NCBI GenBank assembly: GCA_937967755.1
Contig: CALBTA010000504.1
Location: forward strand, 1 to 7,036
DNA length: 7,036 nt
Direction of reading: 5' to 3'
Source of the DNA: an uncultured Planctomycetaceae bacterium
GTDB taxonomy: Bacteria > Planctomycetota > Planctomycetia > Pirellulales > Pirellulaceae
Part shown: piece after piece, positions 5,260 to 7,036 of the stretch
How the letters are laid out: the number at the start of each line of letters is the position of its first letter
How positions within the stretch are numbered: position 1 is the first letter of the stretch
The notes under the pieces: generated by a model
What the model was told of the DNA's origin: nothing
Databases searched by the model: none
What the model saw: the letters and a program-made list of their open reading frames with translations, nothing else
Made by a program: the position numbers and the translations under genes

Positions 5260-7023
5260 ATGCGAAAGGGAATCCCCGTCTCGCCGGGTGTGGCAGTGGG
5301 TACGGCCTATTGCCTGCATGAAATCTTCGTGAACCCGGATACCAAACGCCTGGAGGACCGCGAGGTCACAGGCGAGCTTGCCCGCTATGAAACCGCCCGC
5401 GACAAGACGGCGTCCGATCTGCATGCGCTGCAACGAAAAGTCGAAACCCAGGTCAGCCACGAAGCGGCATCGATCTTCACCGTTCACGAGTCGATACTCT
5501 ACGACGCGGCGTTCAGCAAAAAGATTCGTGATTGGATCGCCGACGAACGGATCACCGCTCAGGCGGCCTTGCACCGCTTAATGCAAGAGTACACGGCGCT
5601 ATTCGAAAGAACAAAAGATGAATATCTGAAGGAACGCCTGAATGACGTACGCGATGTGGTGATCCGCCTCAGCGCCCACATTTCAGACGTGCCGCAAAGC
5701 GAAACGCCGGTATTGCAAGGCCCGCTTATTGTGGTGGCGAACGAACTTCTGCCGTCGCAAGCGGTGGCGTTGGGAAAGATTGATGTCCACGGCATCGTCA
5801 CCCAGGCAGGCAGCCAGACCAGCCACGCGGCGATCCTGGCCCGCAGCCGGGGAATTCCGGCGGTTAGCGGCGTGGCCGGAATTCTGAAGTCGGTCAACAC
5901 CGGCGATTTGATTGTGGTCGACGGGCGAGAGGGAATGGTCGACATCAAGCCCGACGCCGAGGCGTTGGCTGCCCACCGCAAGCTAGAGCGGGAATTCTTC
6001 CACCTGAAGGATGAACTGGCCGAGAATCGCGATCAGCCCGCGGTCACGGCTGATGGCGTCGAGTTGGAACTACTGGCAAATATCAACGGTCCAGTCGATG
6101 CCAAAGCGGCGGTCGCCATGGGGGCAACCGGTGCGGGCTTGTATCGCACCGAGTACCTATATCTGACCCATCCCGATGTTCCGGATGAAGAAGAGCAGTT
6201 TGAAACTTACTGCCGGGTCGTTGACGAATCCCCCCGCCATACAGTCACGATTCGCACGCTAGACATCGGCGGCGACAAGACTGTTCCTTACCTCGGTCAC
6301 ACTCACCAGGAGGCGAACCCTTTCCTCGGTTGGCGAAGCATCCGGCTTTCGTTCGAACACCCTGAATTTTTCGGAACCCAAATTCGGGCAATTCTTCGGG
6401 CGGGGCATTACGCGGCGACCCACGGCGGAACGGTTCGGCTGATGTTCCCCATGATCGCCACGCTCGAGGAAATCCATCGCCTGCGCGGCATGGTCCGTCG
6501 GGCCGGTGCCCGCCTGGATAAAGAAGGAAAACCATGGGCCGATGTTCCCGTCGGCATGATGTTGGAAGTTCCCGCGGCGGCAATCGCCATCGACACGCTG
6601 CTGGGGGCGGTCGACTTCGTATCGATTGGTTCGAACGACCTGGTGCAGTACCTGATGGCCGCCGATCGCGATAACCCGAAGGTGAACCACCTTTGCCAAC
6701 CGTTGGCCCCGCCGGTCAGCCGCGTTCTTCGCGACGTAATCGCCCAATGCAACGTCAGCGGCACGCCGGTCACGCTTTGCGGTGAAATGGCAGGGCAGCA
6801 ACGTTCTTTCGTGATGCTGCTGGGCATGGGGTTGCGCAGCTTCAGCATGAGCCCGGCTTTCGTTCCGTCCATCAAAAGCCTGGCGATGCACTTAACCGTT
6901 CGCGATGCCGAGTCAATCTTCCAAACCGCTGCTCGCATGAAAACGACCGCCCGGGTGAAACGGTTCATCCGAGACCAGCTACGGGAGGTGGCACCCGAAT
7001 TGGCACTGTTGGATATCGCGTAG
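5260..7023 (+). CDS. ptsI: Phosphoenolpyruvate-protein phosphotransferase (PTS Enzyme I)
   Basis: Takes phosphate from PEP onto a histidine and passes it to HPr, the entry step of the PTS phosphorelay; cytosolic, normally a dimer. From the ATG at 5260 the protein has 587 residues (E. coli 575). The HPr-binding and phosphohistidine half spans about 1-230: MRKGIPVSPGVAVGTAY, then YLKERLNDVRDV, then GSQTSHAAILARS with phospho-accepting His189. The PEP-binding barrel spans about 255-545: Arg296 in GLYRTEYLY, Arg332 in RTLDIGGDK, Glu436 in MMLEVPAAA, Asn459-Asp460 in IGSNDLVQY, and Cys507 in CGEMAG. With this start, His189, Arg296 and Arg332 have the same numbers as in E. coli EI. That argues strongly against the upstream in-frame GTG at 5158, which would add 34 unrelated residues. 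There is no GAF domain, so this is ptsI-type and not ptsP. Neither ptsH nor any EII gene is adjacent in the window. After GEMAG the usual Asp is Gln513. The protein may feed a regulatory relay rather than sugar uptake. Confidence 0.95.
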   Translation: MRKGIPVSPGVAVGTAYCLHEIFVNPDTKRLEDREVTGELARYETARDKTASDLHALQRKVETQVSHEAASIFTVHESILYDAAFSKKIRDWIADERITAQAALHRLMQEYTALFERTKDEYLKERLNDVRDVVIRLSAHISDVPQSETPVLQGPLIVVANELLPSQAVALGKIDVHGIVTQAGSQTSHAAILARSRGIPAVSGVAGILKSVNTGDLIVVDGREGMVDIKPDAEALAAHRKLEREFFHLKDELAENRDQPAVTADGVELELLANINGPVDAKAAVAMGATGAGLYRTEYLYLTHPDVPDEEEQFETYCRVVDESPRHTVTIRTLDIGGDKTVPYLGHTHQEANPFLGWRSIRLSFEHPEFFGTQIRAILRAGHYAATHGGTVRLMFPMIATLEEIHRLRGMVRRAGARLDKEGKPWADVPVGMMLEVPAAAIAIDTLLGAVDFVSIGSNDLVQYLMAADRDNPKVNHLCQPLAPPVSRVLRDVIAQCNVSGTPVTLCGEMAGQQRSFVMLLGMGLRSFSMSPAFVPSIKSLAMHLTVRDAESIFQTAARMKTTARVKRFIRDQLREVAPELALLDIA

Positions 7024-7036
7024 AGCTGCAATTTTG

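Overview
The window looks like a moderately GC-rich bacterial chromosome, most probably from a planctomycete (Pirellulales-like). I infer this from protein style, not from a search. The clues are a four-ACT aspartate kinase, a DUF6036-type nucleotidyltransferase of a kind common in planctomycetes, an ACP of about 130 residues with a long internal insertion, and sparse Shine-Dalgarno sequences. I see no mobile elements, tRNA or rRNA genes, CRISPR arrays or broken genes. Seven genes cover almost everything.

Layout. (1) Positions 1-1335, plus strand: 3' part of lysC, holding the end of the kinase domain and two tandem pairs of ACT domains. (2) Positions 1352-1963, minus strand, convergent with lysC: a small orphan nucleotidyltransferase-fold protein. 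(3) Positions 2050-4969, minus strand: a four-gene acyl-chain cluster transcribed in the order FabZ-like dehydratase, long ACP, second FabZ-like hotdog protein, FabF-like ketosynthase. (4) Positions 4970-5259: a divergent control region with a good candidate promoter and a perfect inverted repeat facing the acyl cluster. (5) Positions 5260-7023, plus strand: a complete PTS Enzyme I (ptsI).

How the genes work together. The four minus-strand genes form one functional unit. The ACP carries the growing chain on Ser40, the ketosynthase extends it, and the hotdog proteins dehydrate the 3-hydroxyacyl intermediate. No ketoreductase, enoyl reductase, malonyl transferase or FabH lies in the window, so the unit must borrow these or make an unsaturated or otherwise unusual product. 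The second hotdog protein has Tyr where FabZ has its catalytic His. That suggests a non-catalytic partner of the first dehydratase or a different activity. lysC (aspartate-family amino acids) and ptsI (PEP-dependent phosphorelay) are metabolically separate neighbours.

The points most worth a second look are the His-less hotdog protein, the ACP insertion, the TGTAAAA-N8-TTTTACA repeat at the predicted transcription start of the acyl cluster, and a GTG inside lysC that aligns with the start of the Corynebacterium aspartokinase beta subunit.
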